DNA of 64,000 nt. It comes from Candidatus Mediterraneibacter merdipullorum. GTDB lineage: Bacteria > Bacillota > Clostridia > Lachnospirales > Lachnospiraceae. Position 1 is the stretch's first letter. Each line of letters opens with the position of its first letter. The DNA is taken from NCBI GenBank assembly GCA_019117125.1, contig DXAL01000021.1:62001-126000 (forward strand). The letters run 5' to 3'. This document shows positions 16,686 to 24,678 of this stretch, piece after piece. Both the position numbers and the translations under genes were made by a program. Below the pieces are notes generated by a model that saw only the letters and a list, made by a program, of their open reading frames with translations, ran no database searches and was not told the DNA's origin.

Positions 16686-17926
16686 AAAAGAAACCGGTCA
16701 CCGGCATGAGGGACATCACACCGGAGGAGATGGAAATCAGGGACTACTGCATCAGCCTGATTAAAGATACGTACAGGAAGTTCGGATTTTCCTCGATCGA
16801 GACGCCCTGCGTGGAGCATATCGAAAATCTGTGCAGCAAACAGGGAGGAGACAACGAGAAGCTCATCTTCAAGATACTCAAGCGGGGAGAGAAGCTGAAG
16901 ATTGACGAGGCGAAGGAGGAAGCGGACCTGGTGGACGGCGGTCTGCGCTACGACCTGACCGTTCCCCTTTCCAGGTATTATGCGAACCATGCAAACGAGC
17001 TGCCGTCGCCGTTCAAGGCGCTGCAGATGGGCAATGTGTGGAGGGCGGACCGTCCCCAGAGGATGCGCTTCCGCCAGTTCATGCAGTGCGACATTGATAT
17101 TCTCGGCGAGCCGTCCAACCTGGCGGAGATCGAGCTCATCCTTGCGACAACGTCGGTACTTGGAAAACTGGATTTCCACAACTTCACCATCCGCATCAAC
17201 GACCGCCGGTTCTTAAAGGCGATGGCGGCATACAGCGGGTTTGAGGAGAAGGATTACGACAGTGTGTTCATCACCCTGGACAAGATGGACAAGATCGGTC
17301 TGGACGGCGTGGCGGCGGAGCTGAAGGAGAATGGCTATGCGGAAGAATCGGTGGAGAAGTATCTCAGGCTTTTTGAGGAGATTACGGGCGATATTGAAGG
17401 CGTCCGCATGTGCAAAGAGAAATTACAGGGCTTTCTGCCGGCTGAGGCGGCGGATGGGCTGGAAATGATTATCCGGTGCGTGGAACAGGAGAAGGAAGCG
17501 GATTTCCGCATGAAATTCGACCCCACGCTGGTGCGCGGCATGTCTTACTACACCGGCACCATCTTTGAGATTTCCATGGACGAGTTCGGCGGTTCCGTGG
17601 GAGGCGGCGGACGCTACGATGAGATGATCGGGAAGTTCACCGGGCAGGATACCCCGGCGGTGGGATTCTCCATCGGCTTCGAGCGCATCGTCACACTGCT
17701 TCTGGAGCGCGGCTATCAGGTGCCGGGCGTCCGGGAAAAGAAAGCCTATCTTCTGGAGAAGAAGATATCACAGGAGAAGCTGCTGGAAGTGCTCGCTCAG
17801 GCAAGAGCCGAACGCGCGGAAGGCAGACAGGTGATGGTCGTGAACATGAAGAAGAACAAGAAGTTCCAGAAGGAGCAGCTTGCAGAACAGGGATATACAG
17901 ATATCACGGAGGTGTACAATGGCTGA
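16676..17926 (+). CDS. hisS: Histidine--tRNA ligase
   Basis: 416 residues. Class II synthetase motifs: motif 2 region VWRADRPQRMRFRQFMQCDIDI, the histidine-specific LVRGMSYYTGTIFEI, motif 3 GFSIGFERIV, and a C-terminal anticodon-binding domain. It charges tRNA-His. ATG at 16676 is preferred over the GTG at 16670: AAAGGA lies 9 bases upstream and MALKKKPVTGMRDI matches the usual N-terminus. Its end overlaps the aspS start by 8 bases; adjacency of hisS and aspS is widespread in Firmicutes. Confidence 0.95.
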   Translation: MALKKKPVTGMRDITPEEMEIRDYCISLIKDTYRKFGFSSIETPCVEHIENLCSKQGGDNEKLIFKILKRGEKLKIDEAKEEADLVDGGLRYDLTVPLSRYYANHANELPSPFKALQMGNVWRADRPQRMRFRQFMQCDIDILGEPSNLAEIELILATTSVLGKLDFHNFTIRINDRRFLKAMAAYSGFEEKDYDSVFITLDKMDKIGLDGVAAELKENGYAEESVEKYLRLFEEITGDIEGVRMCKEKLQGFLPAEAADGLEMIIRCVEQEKEADFRMKFDPTLVRGMSYYTGTIFEISMDEFGGSVGGGGRYDEMIGKFTGQDTPAVGFSIGFERIVTLLLERGYQVPGVREKKAYLLEKKISQEKLLEVLAQARAERAEGRQVMVVNMKKNKKFQKEQLAEQGYTDITEVYNG

Positions 17927-19721
17927 ATCAATGCATGGATTAAAGAGGACCCACCGGTGCGGGGAGCTGTCCGCTGCCAATGTGGGGCAGACAGTGACTG
18001 TCATGGGATGGGTGCAGAAGAACCGGAATAAGGGCGGACTGGTATTTCTCGATGTGCGCGACCGGTCCGGCATCATCCAGGTGGTGTGCGAGGAAGGGAA
18101 GACCGACCCGGCGCTTCTTGAGAAAGCTGCGTCCCTGCGCTCCGAGTATGTGGTCGCCATCGTGGGAGAAGTGGCGAAGCGTTCCGGCGCGGTCAACGAG
18201 AAGATTGCCACCGGAGAAATCGAGGTGCTGCCAAAAGAACTCCGTATCCTCTCCGAGTCCCAGACGCCGCCGTTCCAGGTGGAAGAGGACAGCAGGACAA
18301 GAGAAGAAGTGCGTCTGAAATACCGTTATCTTGACCTGAGAAGACCGGATATCCAGAGGAACCTGATGATGAAGAGCCAGGTCATGACGCTGACCCGTCA
18401 GTTCTTCGCGGAAGAGGGCTTCCTTGAGATTGAGACGCCGATGCTGGGCAAGACGACGCCGGAAGGGGCGAGGGATTATCTGGTGCCCAGCCGCATCCAT
18501 CCGGGATGCTTCTACGGACTGCCCCAGTCGCCCCAGCTCTATAAACAGCTGCTGATGTGTTCCGGATTCGACCGCTACATCCAGATCGCGAGATGCTTCC
18601 GGGATGAGGACCTGCGCGCGGACCGTCAGCCGGAGTTCACCCAGATCGATATGGAGCTTTCCTTCGTGGACGTAGACGATGTCATCGATGTGAATGAGCG
18701 CTATCTTGCAAGATTGTTTAAAGACGTGCTGGATGTGAATGTACAGCTTCCAATCCGGCGGATGACCTGGCAGGAGGCCATGGACCGCTTCGGTTCCGAC
18801 AAGCCGGACCTGCGGTTCGGTATGGAGCTCACGGATGTGACGGACGTTGTGAAAGGCTGCGGTTTCGGCGTATTTACCGGCGCCATTGAGAACGACGGCA
18901 GCGTGCGCGGCATCAACGCCAAAGGGCAGGGCAGCATGCCAAGAAAGAAGATTGACAAGCTCACCGCATTTGTAAAAGATTACGGCGCAAAGGGACTCGC
19001 ATACATTGCCATCCAGGAGGACGGCACGGTGAAGTCTTCCTTTGCAAAATTCATGAGCGAAGAAGAGATGGACGCGCTGGTGAAAGCCATGGATGGACAG
19101 CCTGGCGACCTGCTCCTCTTTGCGGCGGACAAGAATAAAGTCGTCTGGGATTCCCTGGGAGCTCTCCGTGTGGAGCTGGCAAAACAGCTGGAACTTCTGG
19201 ACAGGAATGAATACTGCTTTGTGTGGATTACCGAGTTCCCGCAGTTCGAGTGGAGCGATGAGCAGGGGAGGTTCCTTGCCATGCACCATCCCTTCACCAT
19301 GCCGATGGAAGAGGACCTTCCTCTCCTCGAGAAAGGAGAACTCGGCAAAGTGCGCGCGAAAGCCTACGACATCGTCCTCAATGGAAATGAGATCGGCGGA
19401 GGAAGCGTCCGAATCCATCAGGACGACATCCAGGAGAAAATGTTCGAGGCGCTGGGCTTCACGAAGGAGCAGGCACACAGCCAGTTCGGGTTCCTGCTCG
19501 AGGCATTCAAATACGGAGTGCCGCCGCACGCGGGACTTGCCTACGGTCTGGACCGCCTCGTCATGCTGATGGCAAAACAGGACAGCATCCGTGACGTCAT
19601 CGCATTCCCGAAGATCAAGGACGCATCCTGCCTGATGACAGAGGCGCCCACGCCGGCGGACGACAAACAGCTGGAAGAGCTGGGACTCCTTGTAAGAGAG
19701 CAGGAGACAGCAGAAGCCTGA
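17919..19721 (+). CDS. aspS: Aspartate--tRNA ligase
   Basis: 600 residues, full bacterial-type AspRS: N-terminal OB-fold anticodon-binding domain (VMGWVQKNRNKGGLVFLDVRD), motif 2 (RCFRDEDLRADRQPEFTQ), the bacterial GAD insertion domain (about residues 290-420) and motif 3 (AYGLDRLVML). It charges tRNA-Asp in the cytosol. CGGAGGT precedes the ATG inside the end of hisS. Between this gene and the next is a small direct repeat of AGACGCTGCGG. Confidence 0.96.
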   Translation: MAESMHGLKRTHRCGELSAANVGQTVTVMGWVQKNRNKGGLVFLDVRDRSGIIQVVCEEGKTDPALLEKAASLRSEYVVAIVGEVAKRSGAVNEKIATGEIEVLPKELRILSESQTPPFQVEEDSRTREEVRLKYRYLDLRRPDIQRNLMMKSQVMTLTRQFFAEEGFLEIETPMLGKTTPEGARDYLVPSRIHPGCFYGLPQSPQLYKQLLMCSGFDRYIQIARCFRDEDLRADRQPEFTQIDMELSFVDVDDVIDVNERYLARLFKDVLDVNVQLPIRRMTWQEAMDRFGSDKPDLRFGMELTDVTDVVKGCGFGVFTGAIENDGSVRGINAKGQGSMPRKKIDKLTAFVKDYGAKGLAYIAIQEDGTVKSSFAKFMSEEEMDALVKAMDGQPGDLLLFAADKNKVVWDSLGALRVELAKQLELLDRNEYCFVWITEFPQFEWSDEQGRFLAMHHPFTMPMEEDLPLLEKGELGKVRAKAYDIVLNGNEIGGGSVRIHQDDIQEKMFEALGFTKEQAHSQFGFLLEAFKYGVPPHAGLAYGLDRLVMLMAKQDSIRDVIAFPKIKDASCLMTEAPTPADDKQLEELGLLVREQETAEA

Positions 19722-19788
19722 GATACAGACGCTGCGGCGGGAGACAGACGCTGCGGTGAAGAACAGATACAGCAGGAGCAGATGGTCC

Positions 19789-20619
19789 ATGAAGATTCTA
19801 CAGCTGCAGCTGCATGTCCATGAGGATAAGAAGAAAAACATGGAGCAGCTCGCCCGGTATATGGAAGAGGTCAGAGGGGAAAACGCCGGTCTCATCATGG
19901 TCGGCGAAATGTTCAACTGTCCTTATCAGACGGAATATTTCCCGCGTTATGCGGAGAAAGAAGGCGGAGAGTGCTGGCAGATGCTCAGCGCCCTTGCCCG
20001 GAAGCATCAGGTGTACCTGGCGGCAGGTTCCATGCCGGAGTCCGATGACGCAGGCAATGTGTACAACACGGCGTATGTCTTTGACCGGCAGGGAAGGCAG
20101 ATTGCAAAACACAGGAAAGTACATCTCTTTGATGTGGACATCGAGGGTGGGCAGTATTTTCGGGAATCCGATACGCTGACGGCGGGGAACGGCTGCACAG
20201 TCTTTGATACGGAGTTCGGAAGGATGGGGCTGTGCATCTGTTTTGACCTGCGCTTTCCGGAACTGAGCCTTGAGATGGCGCGCCGGGGTGCGAAGCTTAT
20301 TCTGGTGCCGGCAGCCTTCAACATGACTACCGGACCTGCCCACTGGGAACTGCTCTTTCGCGCCCGGGCAGCGGACAGCCAGTGTTTCTTTGCCGGGACG
20401 TCCGCCGCAAGGGATGCAGGGAGCGGATACACTGCCTGGGGGCACAGCATCCTCACCTCTCCCTGGGGTGAAGTCATCGCACAGATGGAGGAAAAAGAAG
20501 GGTATCAGGTCAGTGAGATTCATCTGGAGGATGCGGACAAAGTCCGCAGGGAGCTGCCCCTGATACAGACGGCCTCCGGAAACCCTGTAAGACAGAATGG
20601 CAGCGTCAGTGTACACTGA
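19789..20619 (+). CDS. Nitrilase-superfamily (omega-amidase-like) carbon-nitrogen hydrolase
   Basis: 276 residues. The catalytic triad positions of the superfamily are present: Glu in VGEMFN, Lys in KHRKVHLFD and Cys in LCICFDLRFPE. The spacing and the HLFDVDI segment resemble omega-amidases, which hydrolyse 2-oxoglutaramate or 2-oxosuccinamate; the exact substrate is inferred. I chose the ATG at 19789 (MKILQLQLHV); AGGAG lies 11 bases upstream. Its last codons (GSVSVH) are written in a perfect 22-base palindrome that recurs beside hicB, so the original C-terminus may have been altered by insertion of that element. Confidence 0.83.
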   Translation: MKILQLQLHVHEDKKKNMEQLARYMEEVRGENAGLIMVGEMFNCPYQTEYFPRYAEKEGGECWQMLSALARKHQVYLAAGSMPESDDAGNVYNTAYVFDRQGRQIAKHRKVHLFDVDIEGGQYFRESDTLTAGNGCTVFDTEFGRMGLCICFDLRFPELSLEMARRGAKLILVPAAFNMTTGPAHWELLFRARAADSQCFFAGTSAARDAGSGYTAWGHSILTSPWGEVIAQMEEKEGYQVSEIHLEDADKVRRELPLIQTASGNPVRQNGSVSVH

Positions 20620-20624
20620 CGCTA
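20602..20624. repeat. Palindromic repeat, copy 4 (perfect 22-base palindrome)
   Basis: AGCGTCAGT-GTAC-ACTGACGCT plus a trailing A. It overlaps the 3' end of the amidase-like gene. The same half-site TGTACACTGACGCTA recurs at 20974-21047, on the other side of hicB. Confidence 0.85.
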
Positions 20625-20647
20625 AAAGATAACGTGGGAAAAGACAA

Positions 20648-20680
20648 TGAAAAAAGGACGGGACATCATTCGTCCCATCC
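20648..20680 (-). terminator. Intrinsic terminator of hicB
   Basis: On the minus strand GGATGGGAC and GTCCCGTCC (20656-20664 and 20672-20680 on plus; one mismatch) form a stem followed by seven T. The stem includes the last hicB codons and stop. Confidence 0.75.
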
Positions 20681-20944
20681 TTCATAGAAGCGGATATTCA
20701 CGGAGATATTTCTGACGATATCTCCGTCTTTTTTTTCGATATCCTCGATATCGGATACATACGGCATATTCGGCTCGTCTTCCTCAAGCTCCACCGAAAT
20801 CCAGTTCCGGCAGGCTTCGTTGGCGTTCTCGATGGCGTCGTCCAGTGTGTCGCCGTCCGCCTCGCAGCATTCCAGGTCCGGGAAGAATGCGTGGTAGCCG
20901 CCGTTTTCTGTTTTGCGGAAAACCGCAGGATAGATAAATTTCAT
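20666..20944 (-). CDS. HicB-family antitoxin-like protein, orphan
   Basis: 92 residues. It has the HicB partial RNase H-like fold: YPAVFRKTENGGYHAFFPDLECCEADGDTLDDAIENANEACRNWI. HicB normally neutralises the mRNA-cleaving toxin HicA encoded next to it. No HicA-like gene is found on either side, so this is an orphan antitoxin or an independent regulator. There is no clear DNA-binding C-terminal domain. The ATG at 20944 has AGAAGGAGA upstream; the longer open frame is not family sequence. The gene is bracketed by palindromic repeats and ends in its own terminator. Confidence 0.82.
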   Translation of the reverse strand: MKFIYPAVFRKTENGGYHAFFPDLECCEADGDTLDDAIENANEACRNWISVELEEDEPNMPYVSDIEDIEKKDGDIVRNISVNIRFYEGWDE

Positions 20945-20973
20945 ACGGGTCGTCTCCTTCTCTGTTATCATGG

Positions 20974-21047
20974 TAGCATCATTGTACAAGGGGCAGCCAT
21001 AGCGTCGTTGTACACTGACGCTATTGTTCCCCTGTATACTGACGCTA
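20974..21047. repeat. Cluster of three palindrome-related repeats upstream of hicB
   Basis: Copy 1, TAGCATCATTGTACAAGGGG (20974-20993). Copy 2, an imperfect palindrome at 21000-21023 (TAGCGTCGTTGTACA then CTGACGCTA). Copy 3, inverted, CCCCTGTATACTGACGCTA (21029-21047). Copies 1 and 3 point at each other around copy 2, with centres about 25-26 bases apart, so the block is roughly dyad-symmetric. This could be a regulator cluster in the hicB control region, or the multiple terminal repeats of a lost mobile element. Confidence 0.8.
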
Positions 21048-21119
21048 AGTATAGTATATAATGCCGCGGATGACAAGGTCCGGAGAGTGATTCTGTCAGG
21101 AAATCCGGGCAGTGCGTGC

Positions 21120-22319
21120 TCAGATATGCTCTTTTGCGCGGGCGTCCTGTATCTTCTGTACCAGCAGTACGCCCACAGCCAGCAGAAGCGGGAATATCAC
21201 CGCCCACTGGATGCCGGCTTTCAAGTTGTTTCCCGCGTGTTCGGAGAGAAATCCCACCAGTGTGGGTCCGCCCGAGCAGCCCAGGTCTCCTGCAAGTGCG
21301 AAGAGTGCGAACATGAGCGTCCCGCCGCCTTTTAAGACTGCGGCGCCGATGCTGAAGGCTCCGGGCCACATGATGCCCACGGAGAAACCACAGATTCCGC
21401 ACCCGGCAAAGCTCAGTGCAGGCACGGGGGAGAGGGATATCATGCAGTAAGCGATGACGCACAGGATGCCGCTTGCAGTCATTGCCCGGCGCAGGTCCAG
21501 GAGATGTCCGTACAGACCGTAGAGCAGCCGGGAAGTACCCATGCAGACGGCAAAGAGCATGGGACCGGCAAGGTCGCCGATGGTCTTGCTCACGCCCAGA
21601 CCCTGCTCGGCAAATGTGGACGCCCACTGGCTGACCGCCTGTTCACTTGCTCCGGCGCATGCCATGAGCAGCAGGATGACCCAGAAGGCGGGACGGCGTA
21701 TCAGTTCCCGGAATGAAAACCCCTTTTCCCCGTCTCCTTCCAGCGTACACAGGGGCGCTCTGAGGAAGGCAAAGAGATTACACAGCGGCACAAGTGCCCA
21801 GAGCAGCGCCATGAGCTTCCAGTGTTCCAGACCAAATACGGCGAAGAACAGTGTAGATATCAAGACTGTGGCTACATGCCCCCAGCAGTAGAAGGAGTGG
21901 AGCATGCTCATGGTCTTTTCTTTGTTCCCGGTGGGCAGCGCTTCCACCACCGGGCTGAGCATGACTTCCAGCAGCCCTCCGCCTACCGCACATATCACGA
22001 CCGATAGGAGCAGCCCGGCGTAAGGGGTTGGGAAGACTTCCGGCAGGACGGTCAGGCAAACAAGCCCCAGTGCGGCTCCCGCATGGGCGAGGACCAGGGA
22101 TGTCCGGTATCCGATGCGGTTGATGAGACCGGCGGAGAACGCGTCTATCAGCAGCTGAATCAGGAAGTTGATGGTGATGAGCAGGGTGATGCTGCCCATG
22201 GATATCTGATAGGCGTTGTGGAATGTCAGGAATAAAAGGGGTGTAAAATTATTGATGACCGCCTGTACAACATAGCCGGTGTAGCAGGCTGTAAGCGTGC
22301 GTGTGTAAGTCTGTTTCAT
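21120..22319 (-). CDS. MFS transporter
   Basis: 399 residues with about twelve hydrophobic segments in the major facilitator pattern; the loop after the second segment reads INRIGYRTSLVLAH, and a charged central loop (TLEGDGEKGFSFRELIRRP) separates the halves. It resembles sugar-type MFS permeases by eye, but the substrate cannot be read. SD ACGGAGG lies about 8 bases before the ATG. It has its own promoter (22355-22383) and stands alone, divergent from tRNA-Gly and brnQ. Confidence 0.82.
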   Translation of the reverse strand: MKQTYTRTLTACYTGYVVQAVINNFTPLLFLTFHNAYQISMGSITLLITINFLIQLLIDAFSAGLINRIGYRTSLVLAHAGAALGLVCLTVLPEVFPTPYAGLLLSVVICAVGGGLLEVMLSPVVEALPTGNKEKTMSMLHSFYCWGHVATVLISTLFFAVFGLEHWKLMALLWALVPLCNLFAFLRAPLCTLEGDGEKGFSFRELIRRPAFWVILLLMACAGASEQAVSQWASTFAEQGLGVSKTIGDLAGPMLFAVCMGTSRLLYGLYGHLLDLRRAMTASGILCVIAYCMISLSPVPALSFAGCGICGFSVGIMWPGAFSIGAAVLKGGGTLMFALFALAGDLGCSGGPTLVGFLSEHAGNNLKAGIQWAVIFPLLLAVGVLLVQKIQDARAKEHI

Positions 22320-22354
22320 AGCAGATGCCTCCGTAGAAAAATCCCAGTCAGACT

Positions 22355-22383
22355 ATTATAAAAGAAGACAGGAGATTTGTACA
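22355..22383 (-). promoter_or_regulatory. Promoter of the MFS transporter
   Basis: Minus strand TGTACA (22378-22383), 17 bases, TATAAT (22355-22360), about 36 bases before the ATG at 22319. Confidence 0.68.
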
Positions 22384-22415
22384 GAGTGAAAAAATGCGAA
22401 AAGTAAAAAAAGTGG

Positions 22416-22444
22416 TTGACATTTAAAACCACTTATAGTATAGT
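22416..22444 (+). promoter_or_regulatory. Promoter of tRNA-Gly
   Basis: TTGACA (22416-22421), 17-base spacer, TATAGT (22439-22444): near consensus, as expected for a stable RNA. The start would be about 35 bases before the mature tRNA. Confidence 0.78.
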
Positions 22445-22486
22445 ATCTATTGTTCCGGTCAGGAAACGCCGGAAACAGAAATAAAT

Positions 22487-22559
22487 GCGACAGTGGCTCA
22501 GTTGGTAGAGTACGACCTTGCCAAGGTCGGGGTCGCGGGTTCGAGCCCCGTCTGTCGCT
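22487..22559 (+). tRNA. tRNA-Gly (anticodon GCC)
   Basis: Cloverleaf of 73 bases: acceptor GCGACAG/CTGTCGC, anticodon stem CGACC/GGTCG with loop TTGCCAA, T arm GCGGG-TTCGAGC-CCCGT (one G·T pair). The discriminator is T. CCA is not encoded. It is a single-gene unit with its own promoter and a strong terminator. Confidence 0.96.
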
Positions 22560-22565
22560 CTTCAG

Positions 22566-22625
22566 AAAAGCTGTTAAAATAAGAATCCATATGTATGGGT
22601 GATTATTTTAACAGCTTTTTTGTTT
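22566..22625 (+). terminator. Intrinsic terminator after tRNA-Gly
   Basis: AAAAGCTGTTAAAATAA (22566-22582) pairs perfectly with TTATTTTAACAGCTTTT (22603-22619), then a T-rich run. brnQ starts 42 bases later, and a TATAAT at 22636-22641 may provide its -10. Confidence 0.85.
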
Positions 22626-22660
22626 CTTCTTTTTTTATAATACACAGGAGAGAGATAGTG

Positions 22661-24010
22661 ATGAAGAAACTGAGTATGAAAGAAATCCTGCTGGTCGCCA
22701 GCATGCTGTTCGGGATGTTTTTCGGAGCGGGCAACCTGATTTTCCCGGCATCCATGGGACAGCTTGCCGGCAGTCACATGTGGCAGGCTGTGGCAGGCTT
22801 TCTCATCACGGGAGTGGGACTGCCCCTTTTGGGGGTCGCGGCGCTGGGCATCAGCAGGCAGAACGGGCTTCTGGAGCTGAGCAGCCGGGTGGGAGCGCGG
22901 TACGGACTGTTCTTCACCTGCATCCTCTATCTGACCATCGGACCGTTCTTCGCGATACCGAGATGCGCAACGGTCTCCTACACTGTCGGGATAGAGGGAA
23001 TCGCGGCAGGGACGGAGCATGGTCCCGGTCTGGCTGTGTTCTCATTTCTCTTTTTTGCGCTGGTGCTGTTCTTTTCCCTCAGACCAGGACAGATCATGAC
23101 CTGGATCGGGAAGGTGCTCACGCCCCTCTTCCTCGTCTGTCTCGGCGTGCTCCTTGTGCGTGCGCTGGCAGCTCCGGCGGGGGATATCGCACAGGTCGCG
23201 CCGCAGGCAGGTTATGTGGACGATGCGTTTTTTACCGGGCTCCTGGAAGGATATAATACGATGGACGCTCTTGCCGGGCTGGCGTTCGGCATCGTAGTCG
23301 TGGAGGCGGTCCGGAGTCTGGGCGCGGAAGAACCGGGGGAGATCGCGAAGAATACAGTCAAAGCAGGCGTGTTCAGTTCCATTCTCATGGCGCTCATCTA
23401 TGTGCTGGTAACGGTCGCGGGAGCCCAGAGCAGAGGGGTGTTCGAGGCGGCGCCAAACGGCGGCGAGGCGCTCTCCCAGATTGCCGGGTACTATTTCGGC
23501 ACAGCCGGTGCGGTCATTCTTGCGGCTACCGTGACCGTGGCGTGCTTAAAGACAGCGGTGGGGCTTGTCACGAGCTGTGCGAAGACATTCGTGTCCCTTT
23601 TCCCGAATGGTCCGTCCTACCCGGTGTGGGCAGTGGGATTTGGCGTGCTGTCCTTTCTCATTGCCAACCTGGGACTGGACGCCATCATCGCCTATACCGT
23701 GCCGATGCTGATGTTCCTGTATCCGCTGGCAGTAGTGCTCATCATCCTGACATTCTGCCATCGGTTCTTTGACGGCAGCCGGTGTGTCTATCAGTGGACC
23801 ATCGCGTTTACTGCCGTGGGCGCTCTCTGCGATGCTGTGAGACAGCTGCCGGAAGTGGTGAGCGGTACCGCCCTTGTCCGGACGGTCACGGATGCGGCTG
23901 CGGCATTCCTCCCCTTTTCGCGTCAGGGATTCGGCTGGGTATGCCCTGCCCTTGCGGGAGCAGTCGCCGGACTTATCGTGTGGCGCATCTCTCGGCGCAG
24001 GTCTGTGTGA
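22661..24010 (+). CDS. brnQ: Branched-chain amino acid:cation symporter BrnQ
   Basis: 449 residues, about twelve membrane segments, LIVCS family: the start KEILLVASMLFGMFFGAGNLIFP is the family signature, and GPFFAIPRCATVSYTVG follows near residue 105. Imports leucine, isoleucine or valine with Na+ or H+. I chose the ATG at 22661 because ACAGGAGAGAGA lies just upstream; the open frame begins earlier, inside the tRNA terminator. A marR-type regulator follows after its own promoter. Confidence 0.93.
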   Translation: MKKLSMKEILLVASMLFGMFFGAGNLIFPASMGQLAGSHMWQAVAGFLITGVGLPLLGVAALGISRQNGLLELSSRVGARYGLFFTCILYLTIGPFFAIPRCATVSYTVGIEGIAAGTEHGPGLAVFSFLFFALVLFFSLRPGQIMTWIGKVLTPLFLVCLGVLLVRALAAPAGDIAQVAPQAGYVDDAFFTGLLEGYNTMDALAGLAFGIVVVEAVRSLGAEEPGEIAKNTVKAGVFSSILMALIYVLVTVAGAQSRGVFEAAPNGGEALSQIAGYYFGTAGAVILAATVTVACLKTAVGLVTSCAKTFVSLFPNGPSYPVWAVGFGVLSFLIANLGLDAIIAYTVPMLMFLYPLAVVLIILTFCHRFFDGSRCVYQWTIAFTAVGALCDAVRQLPEVVSGTALVRTVTDAAAAFLPFSRQGFGWVCPALAGAVAGLIVWRISRRRSV

Positions 24011-24051
24011 GAAGACAGTCTGTGCGAGAAGGCATCTATGTCAGAAGGCAG

Positions 24052-24080
24052 TTGCAGGATGATACATCGCATGCTATACT
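24052..24080 (+). promoter_or_regulatory. Promoter of the MarR-type regulator
   Basis: TTGCAG (24052-24057), 17 bases, TATACT (24075-24080) with TGC just before the -10. About 65 bases upstream of the ATG at 24147. Confidence 0.65.
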
Positions 24081-24146
24081 ATCTGGGACAGCAGGGGCAT
24101 ACGCGGCATGCGTCGGTATCTGCCGGACAGGAAATGGAGGCTGCAG

Positions 24147-24581
24147 ATGGAAAAGAGAAATCAGCCCATTGGTTTTATGATTAAAAAAATCAATAACGTA
24201 TACGAAAAAGACCTGAATGAACGTCTGAAGAAGATTGGGCTTACGTCATCCCAGTGCGCGGTGCTGGATTATCTCTTCCGCACGAGCAAGGAGGAAGTCA
24301 GCCAGCGGGATGTGGAGAAGAACCTGAACCTCAAGAACCCTACGGTCACCGGAATCCTGAAGCGGCTGGAGGAGAAGGGGTATCTCCTCTGCGTGCCGAA
24401 TGCCCATGACCGGCGGAAGAAGAATATCTACCTCACGGAGAAAGCCTATGATATCCAGCGCCGCATGGACGCGGACCGGAGGAAGCTGGACCGGGAGCTG
24501 ACCCGCGGCATGAGCCGCCGGGAGACGGAGGCGCTCCGGAAAAACCTGGAGAAGCTGCTCTATAATATCGCGGACCCGTAA
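24147..24581 (+). CDS. MarR-family winged-helix transcriptional regulator
   Basis: 144 residues with the MarR fold: dimerisation helices, helix-turn-helix (VSQRDVEKNLNLKNPTVTGILKRLEEKGYL) and the wing with the conserved DRRKKNIYLTEKA. GGAGG lies 6 bases before the ATG. It may regulate the adjacent brnQ or itself; no palindromic operator was recognised. Ligand unknown. Confidence 0.88.
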   Translation: MEKRNQPIGFMIKKINNVYEKDLNERLKKIGLTSSQCAVLDYLFRTSKEEVSQRDVEKNLNLKNPTVTGILKRLEEKGYLLCVPNAHDRRKKNIYLTEKAYDIQRRMDADRRKLDRELTRGMSRRETEALRKNLEKLLYNIADP

Positions 24582-24678
24582 AAAGCGGAGATAACAGTCC
24601 GGCGTGAAGGGACCACAGAGCCGGAGTTCCTGCGGAATGATTTTTGATGAATGATTTCTATAAAAAAGGAGAAGACTT

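Noticed and set aside
19722-19788. Direct repeat AGACGCTGCGG between aspS and the amidase-like gene
   Set aside because: Two short copies only, no symmetry or flanking element; likely local slippage. Its GACGCT resembles the hicB repeat only by chance length.
17940-19916. 658-codon open frame on the minus strand opposite aspS
   Set aside because: Shadow of aspS in a GC-rich genome; no start context or recognisable domain.
20666-20944. Complete HicAB toxin-antitoxin pair
   Set aside because: No HicA-like frame of about 60-80 residues exists on either strand between 20600 and 21120.
24582-24678. Promoter or riboswitch before thyA
   Set aside because: TATAAA is present near 24659 but without a -35 at proper spacing, and no known folate or THF riboswitch pattern was recognised.
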